The position numbers and the translations under genes were made by a program. Of a stretch of DNA of 64,000 nt, positions 40,134 through 52,502 are shown piece after piece. The stretch is from Actinernus sp. WN-2022 (Eukaryota > Cnidaria > Anthozoa > Actiniaria > Actinernidae). Where the stretch lies: NCBI GenBank assembly GCA_030867875.1, contig JAOWCC010000936.1, forward strand, positions 76,231,032 to 76,295,031. Reading direction: 5' to 3'. Below the pieces are notes generated by a model. It did no database searches and was not told where the DNA came from. It was given only the letters and a program-made list of their open reading frames with translations. Numbering within the stretch: position 1 is the stretch's first letter; each line of letters opens with the position of its first letter.

Positions 40134-40461
40134 CCCGGGGGGTACTCCCAGAATTTTAGGAGAGGGGTGTGCCGCGGACATATCGAGACCCTGACCCTAT
40201 TTAAGGGTGAAAAATTGGAAAATTGGTACCCTTTCCAAGGCCTGAAACTGACATTTGACTGAAATGAAATGCGCGATATTGCAAATCAAGAGTTAGGGGA
40301 AAGAAAAACTGTACCCTTTTTAAGGATCGGATATGTTATTAAGGATGATAATACAAAATGTGAGATCCCATTTAAGGGTCTGGCACCTCGAAAACCATAC
40401 CCTATCCCGCGGCACATACCTATATGGCTTATATATGGGATTCCCCCTCCCCGTCCCCCGG
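40134..40461. mobile_element. 328-bp MITE with 9-bp target duplication, in an intron
   Basis: GATCACGCT at 40,125-40,133 and 40,462-40,470 flank a unit beginning CCCGGGGGGTACTCCCA and ending in its imperfect complement. It lies between exons 2 and 3 of the CIDE-N gene. The 9-bp duplication suits MULE-type mobilisation. Confidence 0.85.
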
Positions 40462-41888
40462 GATCACGCTGCTCAGTTCAGTTCTCTTTGTCAAATGCAT
40501 TTTAATTTTACTAACCACCCACCCTCCCAATTATGGTGGCCAGAGAGTTGTTTCTAATTGTTTGTTAGCATTTTGTCTGTTTCTTCTTGGAAATAAATCT
40601 ATTCTGCCAAAAAAACCTGTGTGTGCTGTGGTTCGTTTGTATATTTGAATTGCTAGAGTAGGGGGATAATATAAAATGACAATGTAGGCTTGATCTTGAT
40701 CCAACAGGGAAGGAAGAAAGTGGAAAGACTAATTCAAGTACCCCACAACACATTCAGCACATTGACCACAACAAAGAACAGAAACAACAGCAAAGAACAA
40801 TAAATGCTGATTTTACCCTTGGACCCATAGTTAAAGTAAGTAACCACATAGTTAGAATTATTATGCATACATGTATATTACATGAATTCAACTCAGTAGA
40901 ACTCTATTGTATACACTATATAATGATTTAATTTCAAACTAGAATGAGGTCTGTAAAAGTCATACTTGGTTACCCAGCATGTCGAATGAGATGCACGTAA
41001 CACTAAAACCAGTTGTAAAATAGAATTTAAGACATAAAAACATATACTGTATGATATGTTGTACAATATACACTTTTATTCAGCTGTAAGCATCCATTCT
41101 GCAAAAAAATAATCATTTATATGTACTTTTTTTCAGGAACTCTCTATAGATTCTGGTTAATAGATAGTTTGGCTGTAAAGATTTTGATATACTTCTGTTA
41201 CATCAGTACTTTCTTTTTATTTGACAGGAAACGGACAAGAAAGAAGCAGATAACGACTTTATAAAGGAAGCTATGATATATGGCAAGAATTCTGAGAAAT
41301 CACTTACCTCATACCAAAAGGCTATAAATGAAGCATCTGGAAAACTTGCTCTGAGTAGTCCACAGTTGCTCTCAAACAGAGGTATGTTTTTTTGTACACA
41401 TTAAGTCGAATTTCCAGTATCTGCTGAATCTAGAGAGGTATTAATGGGTTTTGCTACAGGCTGTTGACCAGTGTGAATCCACGTCTGGTTTATTATTTGT
41501 ACTCATACCATTGTTATCATATATCTTGTGAACCTTGTAATGATTATGGCAAATTACATAAATCTACACAACAGGTGTTTGCTACTGTATGGTACGGCCT
41601 GGGTCATGAAATCAGTGTACATATATGAACAAGAATAAGTCATTTAAGCGCAGTTATGTACATGCACTGTATCCTGTGAACTATTTCTAAGGTCAGGCCA
41701 TTTTTCAAGACAGACCTAATTGTTTCTACAGTATTCACTGTTTAGTCCACAGGTGAAATCAGATCGTTATATTGGGAGATCATTATATCAAGGTTCTGTT
41801 TCATATATTTTACTGTAACTTTGTCCAGGACCGGGGCTGAAAAATATTATGAACATCGTTAATCGGAGTTCTACTGTACTTGTATAAT

Positions 41889-42043
41889 ATAGCCCATTTC
41901 CGAAAGGTGCTTTGCTTGTCACGCACAACGTTTCAATGTGAGGCTCCATGCACAATGCCACAAGAATAAATTAAATTTAGCATGGAGCCTTACATTGAAA
42001 CCTTTATGTGTGACAAGCGAAGCACATTTCTGTAATAGGCTAT
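41889..42043. mobile_element. 155-bp palindromic MITE in an intron
   Basis: Two arms of about 60 bp pair with few mismatches (left contains TTTGCTTGTCACGCACAA and GAGGCTCCATGC; right holds the complements). Outer ends start ATAGCC. It lies between exons 4 and 5 of the CIDE-N gene. Confidence 0.85.
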
Positions 42044-43341
42044 TGACTGGTTGTATGTATCATTTGTTTGATTAGGCATCCTATATGAGAAGGCACGAGA
42101 ACAAGTGCAAGATATATAGGTCTTTAAAAAAGGAAAATCGAGGGCATCATCGATTGGAACAAGTAGTGGCAACAATAGCAGTGCCATGGATGCAAGTCCT
42201 CCTGTAATGAAAAAGCAAAACCTGAATGCAGAGATGAGAGAAAAAGAAACACTGGACTTAACAAGTATGCTAGAGAACATAAAAAGTCACTTGCAAATCA
42301 AGCAAGCACTCATTGAAAGAGCAAAGTCGGTAAAGGACTACAAACGATGTGATCAACTTGCCACTGAGATAAGGAAGCTGCTAAAAGAAAAAAAGTGATG
42401 CAGAGAGGCAGATTGCAGCTTTTGAAAGGAAAGCTGCAAAATCGTCATTGTACAGAAGAAAGGCCAAGGCCAAGAAAAGTATTATTGATCAAGATCAAGA
42501 TATCAATCCAAAGAAGAAAAGTCCTATTTCCAAGTTTATGTTGAAGCCTTCTACAAGTACGGGCAGTGACACAACTACATGTATGTGTACGTCTAGTAAT
42601 GATGATGGAGACAAGACACCTCGTAATAAAGATAAAGAAATCCGAGAATCAGATGGATAGAAAGAAAGGTCATCTGTTAACACTAACGTCAAAGCTGCCG
42701 AGCCTTTTGAATCATCAGCAGATGCTTAACCAGCCCCTACATCCCCTGCTTCATCAATTGATACACTGATTCTCGACCAAGAGGAGGATTTTGACAAGGA
42801 TTTTTGAAAGGTCCCTCCATGCAGTGGTACAAATGCTGGAGGGGAATTTAAAACACTGTTGGAGTTGTTCTTGAACCAGCAAAAAAAAATCGTTGAGCGG
42901 TAAGTACCAGAAGAAAGGAAGTGACGTATATGTGTCGAATTTTGAAGGCATGAAACTAGACGATTACATCAAAATAGCGAGCCGTGTATGTGAGACGAAT
43001 CATGGAAAACTGTGCGCATGTGAGGGTTTACTTAAAGTAGCTCGAATAATTGCTAGTGAAGGATACATGTACCTGAAAGAAGCCTTCCTACTTTCAAGCC
43101 CAGGCAGAGTTTATAAATCTCACAGTGCAAGGAAAAAGTTCCTGAAGATGCCTTTGGCCGCTATTGGCATTGGTAACCTATCACAGGGTACATACAGACT
43201 CGTTCTTATTGAAAAGCAGCAACATGTCAACTACCAGATTTTTCGCTCGCTTTTAAACAAAACAGTTTATAATATAATGTTTATTCCAACAACAACACCA
43301 TCATTGGTACATAGGAATTACAAAAACATGCATAATATCAT

Positions 43342-46161
43342 CTAACTATTACAAGAACATTCATTAAATATAGTAGTGATATCATATATATACTGTGCTG
43401 TGCTTTTTACAATAGACACATCCGTCATTGATAAGCAGTATAAAAATAAGTCGCGATGACTGAGACGACTAAACGAACTGTTAACAACCAACATGTTACT
43501 GAAAAAAATATTCCTAATATTCACTAATTTGCTATTGGTACAATTTGAAAAGTAATGCTGTTCATCACCTAGCTACTTCATTCATATTACAAATTGTACA
43601 TATACGTAAATCGTAAGTGATATTTGCATATCGACCAGCTTCAACAGGAAACTTATGCGCGGAAATCCTAAATCTTGTCACCGCCTGACGATGCTTTACA
43701 TTTGAAATGCGAGATAAGTAATTTTCAAAGCCTATTCTCGATTTTACAAGATTAAAAGTACGCAGTTTACTACACTGTTGAACCTGGTCCTTCCACATAT
43801 TATTGAAATTAATATCACATAATTCAGACTTAAGATATTTAACAAGAAGTTTGATGTTACCATTAGATGTAATAACAAGATTACTCAAAGGTTTTACATT
43901 GCACATTTCCAACAAATACTTGGTGAATTTAACGCCCTGAGAATTAGACTGAATATTTAAGCGTGCTGCTTTACCCACCAATTCATTCTCATATAATGAA
44001 TCTTTCACACGTAACCAATATTTGACCACTAACGAAGACATATGTACAATCATTGGTGTCCTTCCCAATTCTGCATATACAGCCAAATTTGTAGACTTGG
44101 AATGGACCCCTAAGATACGCTTGCAAAATTTCAAATGCAGTTTTTCTATATCGTTAGCCATACTGAAGAACTTTTTCTTGAACATATCGAAATTAGATAT
44201 GCGCCCTAAAACATGTACTCCCCAGATTTCGCACCCATATAACAGCACCGGGACTACAAGCGTTGAAAACAATTTCAGCAGTACTTTTATCGGGACATTT
44301 TCCACATTAGAAAAACTTCTAAACAAACCGTGATAAGCGCGTAACGCTTTATTATAAAGAGTCTTTTGAGCAATCTTAAAGCCACCGCCATAATGGAACG
44401 TTATTCCCAAATATGTATATTCATCAACTGATTCTAACGCATCGCTGCCAAAAGACCATTTTGAGGTAACGTACAAACGTCGCTGAGCCTTCGTCCCAAA
44501 ACTAAAACTTTGGACTTTTTCAAATTAACTCGCAATTTCCACTTTTTAGCAAATCTCTCCAGCTTACGAATACAAACTTGCAGCCCGGACTCAGACTCAG
44601 ATAACAACACTAGATCATCTGCATAGAGCAAACAACTCAACTTTGTGTCCCCCAACCATACCGAGTCACAAGAAGGCGTGTTGAATAGTCCAGGGATATC
44701 ATTTATAAAGAGATTGAATAGAGTGGGACTGAGGTTACACCCCTGTTTAACTCCGATGTCGGACTGAAAAAAGGGGGTAATTCCTTGGCGCAATTTAACC
44801 GCCGATCTAACAGATGAATACATATTGAGTAATATGCGTACAAACTTTTTACTACAACCATATTTAATAAGTTTATAAAACAAACCTTCTCTCCAAACAC
44901 TATCGTAGGCCTTTCTAAAATCTATGAAACACGCAAACAACGGTTTTTGACGAGTTCTATAAAAATCAATTAACGTCTTCATAACTAACACATGATCCGA
45001 CGTTCTAAACCCGTGGCGAAAACCAATTTGACATTTATTGAAAATTTGATTTTCTGTCAAGAAAGCATTTAAACGAGTATTCAAAATCAGAGTAAAAAAC
45101 TTGCCTAAACAACTGCTAATACAAATCCCTCTATAATTAAGAGGATCGAGGCGACTTCCCGATTTGTGAAGAGGCACAATGTAGCCTTCCGACCATACTT
45201 TTGGAAACACACCGCGCGATAAAACTGCGTTGAAGAGTTTAACAAAATAGGGTGCTAACACATCCACAGAGGTTTTGATTATTTCATTATTCACAGAGTC
45301 ACCTGCACTCGCTTTCTTAGTTTTGAGTTTTTAGGCTGAGTCACATACTTCCTTCACAGAAATAAGTGCATCAAGAATCCCATTATGATTAGAAGCCCAG
45401 AATTGATAATCGCGTACAATCTGAGCCTCAGTACTAGAGTTCTCAGTTGTAAAAGTAACCTTATTTAAATCCTTGAAGTAACTATACCACTCTGCTGATG
45501 ATACATCATCGGAAATACCTGCAGGTTGGCGAGATTTAATAGAATTAACCAGTTTCCAAAACTCTTTCGGATTTCTATCTTCCATTACTTGAATTTTGTT
45601 CAACATGTCGTTCTGGAAGTTTCGTTTCAATCGCTTATAATCCTTCTTCGTAGAAAAAAACTTGTGTCTCAAAAAAGGATCACTGGGGTATTTCGACAGC
45701 AATTTACCTAAATTCCGCAATTCCTTTTTAAGGGAGTGACAACTCTTGTCAAACCATTTCTGTTTTTTACTCGTACTCGTCGATTTCTTTCTTGGGCCTT
45801 TTCTATTCTTGGCAGGCACTACTCTTTTGGACACATTAACTATAATATCAGTAAACGAACTGACTAACGAGTCTATTTCCAAATCAGCTTCATTTGATGA
45901 ATCCAACAAATCGCTCATTTCATTGTAAATCTCCTCGCTAGCAAGATTATCACGCAGGGAAGATTTTAACTCATCATTCCATACAAAGGACATCGGAAAT
46001 GGTGTCAAATCTAACGGAATTTCCGCTGTAGAACTAGGCTCAGCCATCAAAGCAAAGGACAGAAAACAGTGATGTGAAAACTCCGCCACATCGGATACAG
46101 AAATATGATTTACCAATGGCAAAATATCATGGGAAACAACAGTTGAACGTAAATCAACCAC
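43342..46161 (-). pseudogene. LINE reverse transcriptase, 5'-truncated and frameshifted
   Basis: Read from 46,161 downward: a linker region (276 codons, with KKQKWFDKSCHSLKKELR), then the RT core (45,294-44,434) with RLDPLNYRGICI, ACFIDFRKAYDSVWREGL, GVKQGCNLSPTLFNLF and CLLYADDLVLLSES, then the thumb and C-terminal region (44,476-43,565) ending in CTICNMNE; a final frame (43,524-43,342) continues it. Frame changes near 45,330, 44,450 and 43,560 and loss of the endonuclease show a dead copy. It is not the same clade as the LINE at 29,882 (FRKAYDSV versus SAAFDTVDH). It inserted into the CIDE-N/transposase gene between 43,345 and 46,165. Confidence 0.8.
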
Positions 46162-46164
46162 GTG

Positions 46165-46905
46165 TCAGATTTCCAAGGAGAATGTAGACAAGCTGCTATT
46201 TATTGCTGAAAGCGAAGCAGAGAAGGAAAGATTGCGGCATACTCTTGTCAACGCTTCTGGGTTATTCAGTACTAAAGCACGTAAATTATATGGATTCCAT
46301 GATATGAACAGTACATCTCGGAAAGTTATTGAAGCAGCCGAAGAAGCACAGTCCATCAAAGATGCAGTCCTTAAAGTTGCGAAAGTTAAAGATAAATCAT
46401 TGTTACACTCACTTGGACTTGATGACAGTGTTGACGAAGATGACAGTGATTCAGAAAGTGAGACAGACACTGAATGGGAGGAAGAGTTTCCACGTACTGA
46501 GAAAGAAGACGAGACTGTACTTGAATATCAAAGGTATGAATGCAGCGAAAATCTGGATGAATCGCCAGTTCAAGATGCAAAAGCAGAGTCATCTTCAAAC
46601 AACCATGAATTACTACATGTACCTCACGAGGTTCAACTATCTGGACACTTGAATCGTGATGAAACGTACAAGCACATGTCAGAAACTGAAGGTTTGTACA
46701 TGAACTCACACCAGCTGCTTGATGTTCTTAGAAAGTGTAACCTAAACTGGTTCGAATTTGTCACTGTAACTCATGAGATGCTTGGGAATGACGTAACAAA
46801 TGAAGCTTTTCAGCAGCTTTTGCTAGACTTTGGGGGACAGCTTTCATATCTTGATATCAGTATTGACGATAAGCGCATCATAGAGCAATCACGCCAGGCA
46901 TACCT
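46165..46905 (+). pseudogene. CIDE-N/transposase gene, middle part
   Basis: Open frame after the LINE insertion: KENVDKLLFIAESEAEKERL, then a KARKLYGFHDM segment, then an acidic DDSVDEDDSDSESETDTEWE stretch and a C-terminal helical region with NWFEFVTVTHEML. It runs into a second LINE fragment at about 46,906. No enzyme motif; probably a linker between the CIDE-N end and the transposase-like core. Its frame is undamaged over about 700 bp. Confidence 0.6.
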
Positions 46906-47865
46906 ACTAGTAGTAGTAGTAGTAGTAGTAGTAGTAATTTATTTAACCACGTATCACAGGTTGAGCACAGAGGCTCTTTTAAACGTGAGCGTGCAATATT
47001 ACAAGATTAAACTGTATACAAATGATGGTTGCAGTAAAAGCATAAAAAGACATACATGAGTGGAATAAGTTACAATGCTATAATACTAATAATGATCATA
47101 CTACAGATAAGGTTTTAGTTAATATAATGATAATAGCAATAAATACTCTAAATTAAGACTTAATATATATATATATATATGTATATGTGATATTGGATAA
47201 TGCTATTTACATATGTGACAGTTGCAGTTAAGTGAAGACGAAATGGGCATACTTTGAAGTTTACTTTTAAAGACTGGTAGAGATTTTATTCTTCTGACAC
47301 TATCTGGTAGATTATTCCATAATTTAGAAGCTGTATAGGTAAAGGAGTGCTGCCTGTAAGATGAAGTTATTGTAGGAAGTTTAAGCTTCAAGTGACCTCT
47401 AAGATTATAGTTATCTAGTACACGTAATGAGAACATCTCAGTAATGTACAGAGGTGCTAGATTATAAATACATTTGTAGACTAGCACAAGTGCCTGTACA
47501 CAACGGCGATGCTCTAGTGTATTAATTGACGCTAACTTTAATAGATCGTCATAGGACGTACTTTTGGGCATATTGAGTATTGTTCTGAGAGCATAGGCGT
47601 TAGTTAATTCTAGTTTCTGGGATAGGTTATTACTGATACCAATTAATAGCTGAGAACAGTATTCGAACTGGGATAGGATGAAGGCTTTGTAAACTTTTAG
47701 CATTAGGTCAGTAGGGATCATTTTACGGATACGTCTCATGATAGAGACTTTCGCGTTAACTTTTCTACATATTTCTTTAACATGTTGCTTGAAAGAAAGG
47801 GATTTGTCAATTATGAAGCCAAGTAGCTTAATTTCGTTAACAGTTTCAAGTTTGTTGTTGTCAAG
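46906..47865 (-). mobile_element. LINE 3' fragment (minus strand), 5'-truncated
   Basis: The low-coordinate end is an (AGT)n tract at 46,906-46,935, the simple tail of the LINE; a 3' UTR follows, then from 47,203 upward a minus-strand frame encoding LINE C-terminal sequence (LLGFIIDKSLSFKQHVKEIC; SKLWNNLPDSVRRIKSLP). Truncated near 47,865 and inserted into the transposase-like gene. Confidence 0.75.
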
Positions 47866-49527
47866 AAGCGAAAGGCTTCGTGATATCCAAAATGATGAAA
47901 GTGGTTGTGTTATAACTACCAGTGGTTCAGAGTCAAGTGAAGGCGAAGCGTGGGTGCCCGGTGAAGATATACTTGGAGAAAGAGTGATGGATATTTTGAA
48001 GAAGAAGAGAGCTGCTCTTAAAAGCAAAAGCAAAAGAGAAGTAAAGAGACTCCTGGCAGAGAAGCGCTTTCAGAAAAGACGTCGCAGTAAACGAGTTTCG
48101 AAACTGTTAAACGACTGTCCTGACATTGGACAAACCATTGAGAACTTTGTTAAGGAAAGCAATGTTGGAGCTGATAGCTGGCGCCGCACAGGCGTTTTGA
48201 CATTTGACGGTAACCGTCAAGTGAACAAGAAGGTTACGTTTAAAAAGATCCAAGAACATGTTCAGCAAAAATACAAGAGATCAATATCCTATGGATCGGT
48301 GGTACAGTTGTGCGTTGCTCGAAATAAAAGAAGGCAGTCGGCCCTAAGGTACAAAGGTCTAGCTAGAGTTACCCAGCGGCGAGCACAAAAGGGTTTTAAC
48401 CTAAAATATAATCCAGACAGCCACTGGAGGTCAGCCTTTTACAAGACACTTGACTTTCTGCAAAATAAAGATGGCCGTGACATTTTTAATTTAGGCAGAG
48501 ATGATCAAGCAGGGTTTCGCCTCGATACCATGGCAACACACAGGCTCCACTCGACCCTTAATGTCAAAGACAAGGAATGTGTAACTACCTATACGGACTA
48601 CACAAACAAGTACCCAGCAACATTACAAACAACTTCTTATAACTTTCCCGGGACCGAAACTACTGGTGAAATTTGTTGTGGGGTAGTCAAAGCACCAGGT
48701 ATACTCAAGAAAGGAGCAGCCCAACACTATGCGGATCTCCAAATGTTGGAGCATGAGGAGGTATCTAGGCCAGCTTTCATAAATCCAGCTACTAACGTGT
48801 CAAAGAAAGTGGAATGCACAAGGGTTGATGGTGGATTTGATGAGGGACCATCTCATCAAGAAGTGCAGTATTGGTGGACACGTTGGCATATTGAAGCTGA
48901 AACTGTACTAGCCATTGTAATGTCGCGTAACAGTGGCGCTAGTTATCGCAATCGTGTTGAGCTACAAAACGGGTGCCTACAAACTTGTTTATACCCTCCA
49001 CATTGAACGGTTCGTGCCTAACCCAGTCGGGTCAAGTAGATCAAGGTAAACTTCGAGAAAACCTTAATTCTGCTATCAATGTTTATATTTCAAGAGTAGA
49101 TGGCGCACCGTGCGCCTCTACTGAGATTCACCTCTTTAAAGGCGAAGATAGCACCGAGTACCAAAACGAAAATGAACTCCTTAAGAAATACGTGAAAGGC
49201 AGTAAATCTGCAAAGGCTAAATTAGAAAAGGAGCAACCAGTTATGTGTGACAAGTTCAAAGCAACACTTGACATAAGAGATCGGCACTTGAGAAAATATA
49301 TTACCGCTAAATATGCATTTCTACTTCGTTGCTGCTACCAGGATGGATGTAGCCACCCAGTTTGTGCACAAGGAAAGAAGGAGGAGATCACATGGTATCC
49401 AGGTGGTCCATCGATAGATTACTTGCCAATGCCGATTCCAGACCCTGATCACCCCTTTGATGGCACCGGCTGTAACAAGTGTTCTGGTCATGCTCGGGGC
49501 ATTACATGGACGTCAGTGATGTGCTAA
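47866..49527 (+). pseudogene. DDE-transposase-like core of the CIDE-N gene (frameshifted)
   Basis: The frame resumes after the LINE fragment and runs to about 49,006: a basic RFQKRRRSKRVSKLL region, SWRRTGVLTFDGNRQVNKKV, a helix-turn-helix-like SYGSVVQLCVARNKRRQSA, then GRDDQAGFRLDTMATH and CTRVDGGFDEGPSHQEVQYW, whose conserved Asp/Glu residues look like an RNase-H-fold DDE active site. A frameshift near 48,975 moves the rest to another frame (LFIPSTLNGSC, FLLRCCYQDGCSHPVC, then DHPFDGTGCNKCSGHA to 49,527), which includes a Cys-rich segment. I recall this family as unannotated proteins common in cnidarians and some fishes. It is non-functional here because of the insertions and frameshifts. 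Confidence 0.68.
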
Positions 49528-49789
49528 AGATCTCCAGTGAGAGAGAGCATTTGCCTCCATGTGCATAACCCCCATCCTTGGTCTTGTTAGAGACTTACAA
49601 GAAGTATAAGTCTATAACCACCAGATGCAGTCGTGCTGGAAACGGCAAAAGCAACGTTGCTCCCAGTAGAAGAAACCAGAATGTGGTTTTAACCATTTAC
49701 ACGGAATCTCAGAAAATCGCAAGCTGGTGCAAAAAAAAGCAAAGGAGAGCCAAGACAGATAGAGCCAAGGACAAATCCACTGACAGTCT

Positions 49790-49970
49790 TTGTCTGAGTG
49801 TAGGCGTGAAGATCCCCAGGAAGCAAGGACAATGTTGTATGGCTATCATGTGATGGATGTCTTAAATGGTTCCATGTTACCTGTTTAGGCCTTGACATTG
49901 ATATCGAGGCCGCTCGCACTCTGGACTGGTGTTGCCTTGCATGTAGCGATAGGTGGTGAGTCCGGCATCA
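49790..49970 (+). pseudogene. PHD finger remnant at the end of the transposase-like gene
   Basis: Reads SECRREDPQEA, then after a one-base shift DNVVWLSCDGCLKWFHVTC and LDWCCLACSDRW. The Cys4-His-Cys3 spacing (C-x2-C, H-x4-C, W-C-x2-C) and the Trp two residues before the His are those of a PHD zinc finger, normally a histone-tail reader. The first Cys pair is partly lost and the frame is broken. It follows the transposase-like core on the same strand, so it was probably the C-terminus of that protein. Confidence 0.6.
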
Positions 49971-49973
49971 AGT

Positions 49974-50427
49974 GTCCAGCGAGAGAGGCCATTTCAGTTG
50001 TCTACGATGGATGTGTATATACGATTTGTCATGGCTAGACCACATCTAGTTGACTTTAGGTTCTTCTAGCGTAAACCAGTTATCCAGCAAGATTGTTTCT
50101 AGCAACAGGACTGCTTGGTTGATACTCGCAACGTGATTTAGTGTTGCATGAAGCGATAGATTGTCAAGTGCGTTGACAGTATTTTAGGCTGTGAGAGTTT
50201 GAGCCGTTCCTTGCGTTAATAAGTTCAGAATGTTGGCTATTATGATGATGCAATAAAACGAAAACGCTTTGGTATACATTCATTTATTTTGCGTTTCTTT
50301 TGTCATCCCCTCCCGAGGGACATTTGATCAAGTATACAGCCCTGGGTAAGGATATTTAGCAACTTTTGACATAAAATTTTTGCCCAAGGGTGGGGAATTT
50401 GATTGTGAAAATCACCAAAATGTAAAA
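49974..50427. other. Non-coding DNA, nothing recognised
   Basis: No gene or repeat found before the poly-C-rich repeat at 50,428. Confidence 0.4.
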
Positions 50428-50646
50428 TCCCCGCCCCTTGCGGTACCCCCCCCCCCCCCCGCCACGCCCCTTGCGGTCCCCCCCCCCCCCCTCCGCCGGC
50501 TTAACATTAATAATTATGATAAGAATAAAAACACTACAGAAACAAAATGTCAAATCCCCGCCCCTTGCGGTACCCCCCCCCCCCCCCCCCCCCTCCGCCG
50601 GCTTAACATTAATAATTATGATAAGAATAAAAACACTACAGAAACA
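50428..50646 (+). repeat. Direct duplication with poly-C tracts
   Basis: Two tandem units, each CCCCGCCCCTTGCGG, then C tracts, then CTCCGCCGGCTTAACATTAA and an AT-rich end with ACACTACAGAAACAAA. Long C tracts make this stretch prone to assembly error. Confidence 0.75.
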
Positions 50647-50892
50647 AATCTAGGACTTTGTTACCTCGAAAGCTTGTTTTTCACAATAATTTTGCGTACG
50701 ATTCAGTCTCATCCAAGAACCAGTGTGTCACGAATGTTCTTAATTTCACTGACCGTTTGATGGATAGATCTTTTCTAGATAAGCGATATGCCCGAAGGCT
50801 GGTCCATATTGATTTAATGATACTTTTCTCCGCGTTCATGTTAATATTAAAAGTGGACAAATGTTAAAAAAACTAACCGATGGGGGAGATCA

Positions 50893-51897
50893 TAGGCTCG
50901 GTTTCCAGCCGTTGGGGGTTTCGGTGAGCCAGCGATCCTCTCCCCACTCACGGCTGGGCGCGCGAGCTAAGGCATTGTCGGTTTTTAGCCAATGAAAACT
51001 TGCCACTCAAATCCTGTCGCTGAATGAATTTGCATAATTTATATTGTAAACTTTTCAAAGCTTTGAATCGCTGTTCCGAAAAGCGTTTAAATTGCTTTGG
51101 AAAAGTTTGCTTTCGAATAATTCAAGGATTCACACAATGAAGCAGTAAGAGAGTTAGTTTTGGTTAAGACACTGTGTCAGTGCGCACCGGTTTGGAAAGT
51201 CACTTGGGAAACCGTCACTTGTACCAAGCTCGAAGGTCACGAAACCCGTAATGTCAGTCATTTCGAATTCTTTGCCTATGTAAGATCAGGTAGCCATTCT
51301 TGCTTCAAAGAAAATTAGTGCTGCCTTCATCGGAGAGAAAAGACGGCGACTCCATATTAAAAAAAGTATAAGAGAGGAAATCACGTCTGACTTCCAATTC
51401 AGGCAGGCCACGTTTACGCGTTTAACTGCTTGAAAATCGCTGCATCAAACGAGTTTTACAATTCTTTAAGTCCTATGTATTTTTTTAAGTCTTTAAAACA
51501 TACTCTACACAAATACTGAGCGGGAATACTCGACTCTAGCTCAGAATAGTTCCGCGTTATATCTGAACTTTATCCCGTATTTCGGCTTTAATGAGCGGCA
51601 CTATTATATTACAGAGTAACAAATAATTCAGCCTAGTTTCTCAATAATTTTAAATGGTGTCTGTTCTTGAGAATTCATTTCACACTTGGAGTTTTAGTTT
51701 ACTGAGTTCCAGTGTGTTTTGAAAGTTTAGAGCCTACGCCTTACAGTCGTGAAACTGAAAACGGCTTTTCTTGTCAAAACACGCAAATTGGATTTTAATT
51801 AGCTGACGTCACGGACACGGTGTGTTGACCGCGCGCCCAGCCATTAGTGGGGGAGGGCTTTGGAGAAACGACACCCCAACGGCTGAAACCAAGCCTA
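50893..51897. mobile_element. 1.0-kb nested MITE with 9-bp target duplication
   Basis: GGGAGATCA at 50,884-50,892 and 51,898-51,906 flank it; copy 2 of the segmental unit has the empty site near 56,985. Ends are inverted repeats (TAGGCTCGGTTTCCAGCCG and a near-match). Inside, at about 50,946-51,847, a second inverted pair (GGCTGGGCGCGCG and complement) marks another element inserted into the middle of the first. Confidence 0.85.
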
Positions 51898-52107
51898 GGG
51901 AGATCAGGGCTGCTTTTAATATTTTCATAAATTTCTTTGAAGTATGTTAAAGATAAAATGAAAAATTATATACTTGTTACTAAGCCAGTATTTAAAATAT
52001 ATTTGCGTGCAGAAGCTAATTACTTCTTAGGCTAAATTATATTGTGATTCCCAGACGGTAACATGATCTATATCCAAGCAACCAATGCTTTGCGAATTTA
52101 CAGTTCA

Positions 52108-52175
52108 AGGCGTGGGGGTTTCGGTGTGCCCGCGATCCTCTCCCCAGGAGAAGCGACACCCCAACGGCTGTAACC
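52108..52175. repeat. Short relic of the TAGGCTCGG foldback element
   Basis: GTTTCGGTGTGCCCGCGATC joined to GACACCCCAACGGCTGTAAC: the two ends of the same family with almost no interior. The same relic is in copy 2 at about 57,186-57,250, so it predates the duplication. Confidence 0.65.
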
Positions 52176-52502
52176 CACACAGCGGTCAAACGTCCTGCGC
52201 GTGCGTATTACGGTCAGATTTCCCGCGCAAAATTACCTTAAAACGTATTACAGTGAACTTCTACCCCCAAAAGTTAAGAAAAATACGTGAAAGTTAAGCT
52301 TTTTATTTTCACAGTCGACGGGAAATTGAACAAACTTCAAACTGTGAGTTTACCAAATTGTTTCGTAATTTACCAAAGAAGTTCTCAAGGTTTGAAAGCG
52401 GGTTTGTGAACAGTGACGGCCGCCGGCTCGCTTTGAATTTGATTTGGAAACGTTGTTGTTGCAAGGCTTTTAACGCATGCGCAGACGTTTGACCGCTGTG
52501 TG
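52176..52502. mobile_element. 327-bp MITE with 9-bp target duplication
   Basis: Perfect 19-bp inverted ends CACACAGCGGTCAAACGTC, flanked by GCTGTAACC at 52,167-52,175 and 52,503-52,511. Absent from copy 2. Length of the duplication suits the MULE superfamily. Confidence 0.9.

Larger units (their letters stand above)
39255..43345 (+). pseudogene. CIDE-N domain gene, 5' part (decayed, multi-exon)
   Basis: Five exons join with matching phases: 39,255-39,345, 39,605-39,747, 40,708-40,835, 41,228-41,381 and 42,076 onward. The first two encode a CIDE-N fold: AIKVWNYTRQKRKVVVG, then EKLGIIALKAVLLEDA, then a DDDYINLIENNTTVVLL stretch and a final EQW, matching the order of strands in the CAD/ICAD domain, normally a caspase-DNase regulatory module. 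Damage: an in-frame TAA in exon 1 (39,330-39,332), a frameshift in exon 2 near 39,650, a TAG in exon 5 (42,117-42,119) and a frameshift near 42,397. Exon 5 continues through a charged coiled coil (NIKSHLQIKQALIERAK), a Lys-rich linker, and a VYVSNFEGMKLDDYIKIA region. The downstream part (46,165-49,530) has a transposase-like core and PHD finger. It reads as a dead transposon-derived gene. Confidence 0.68.
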
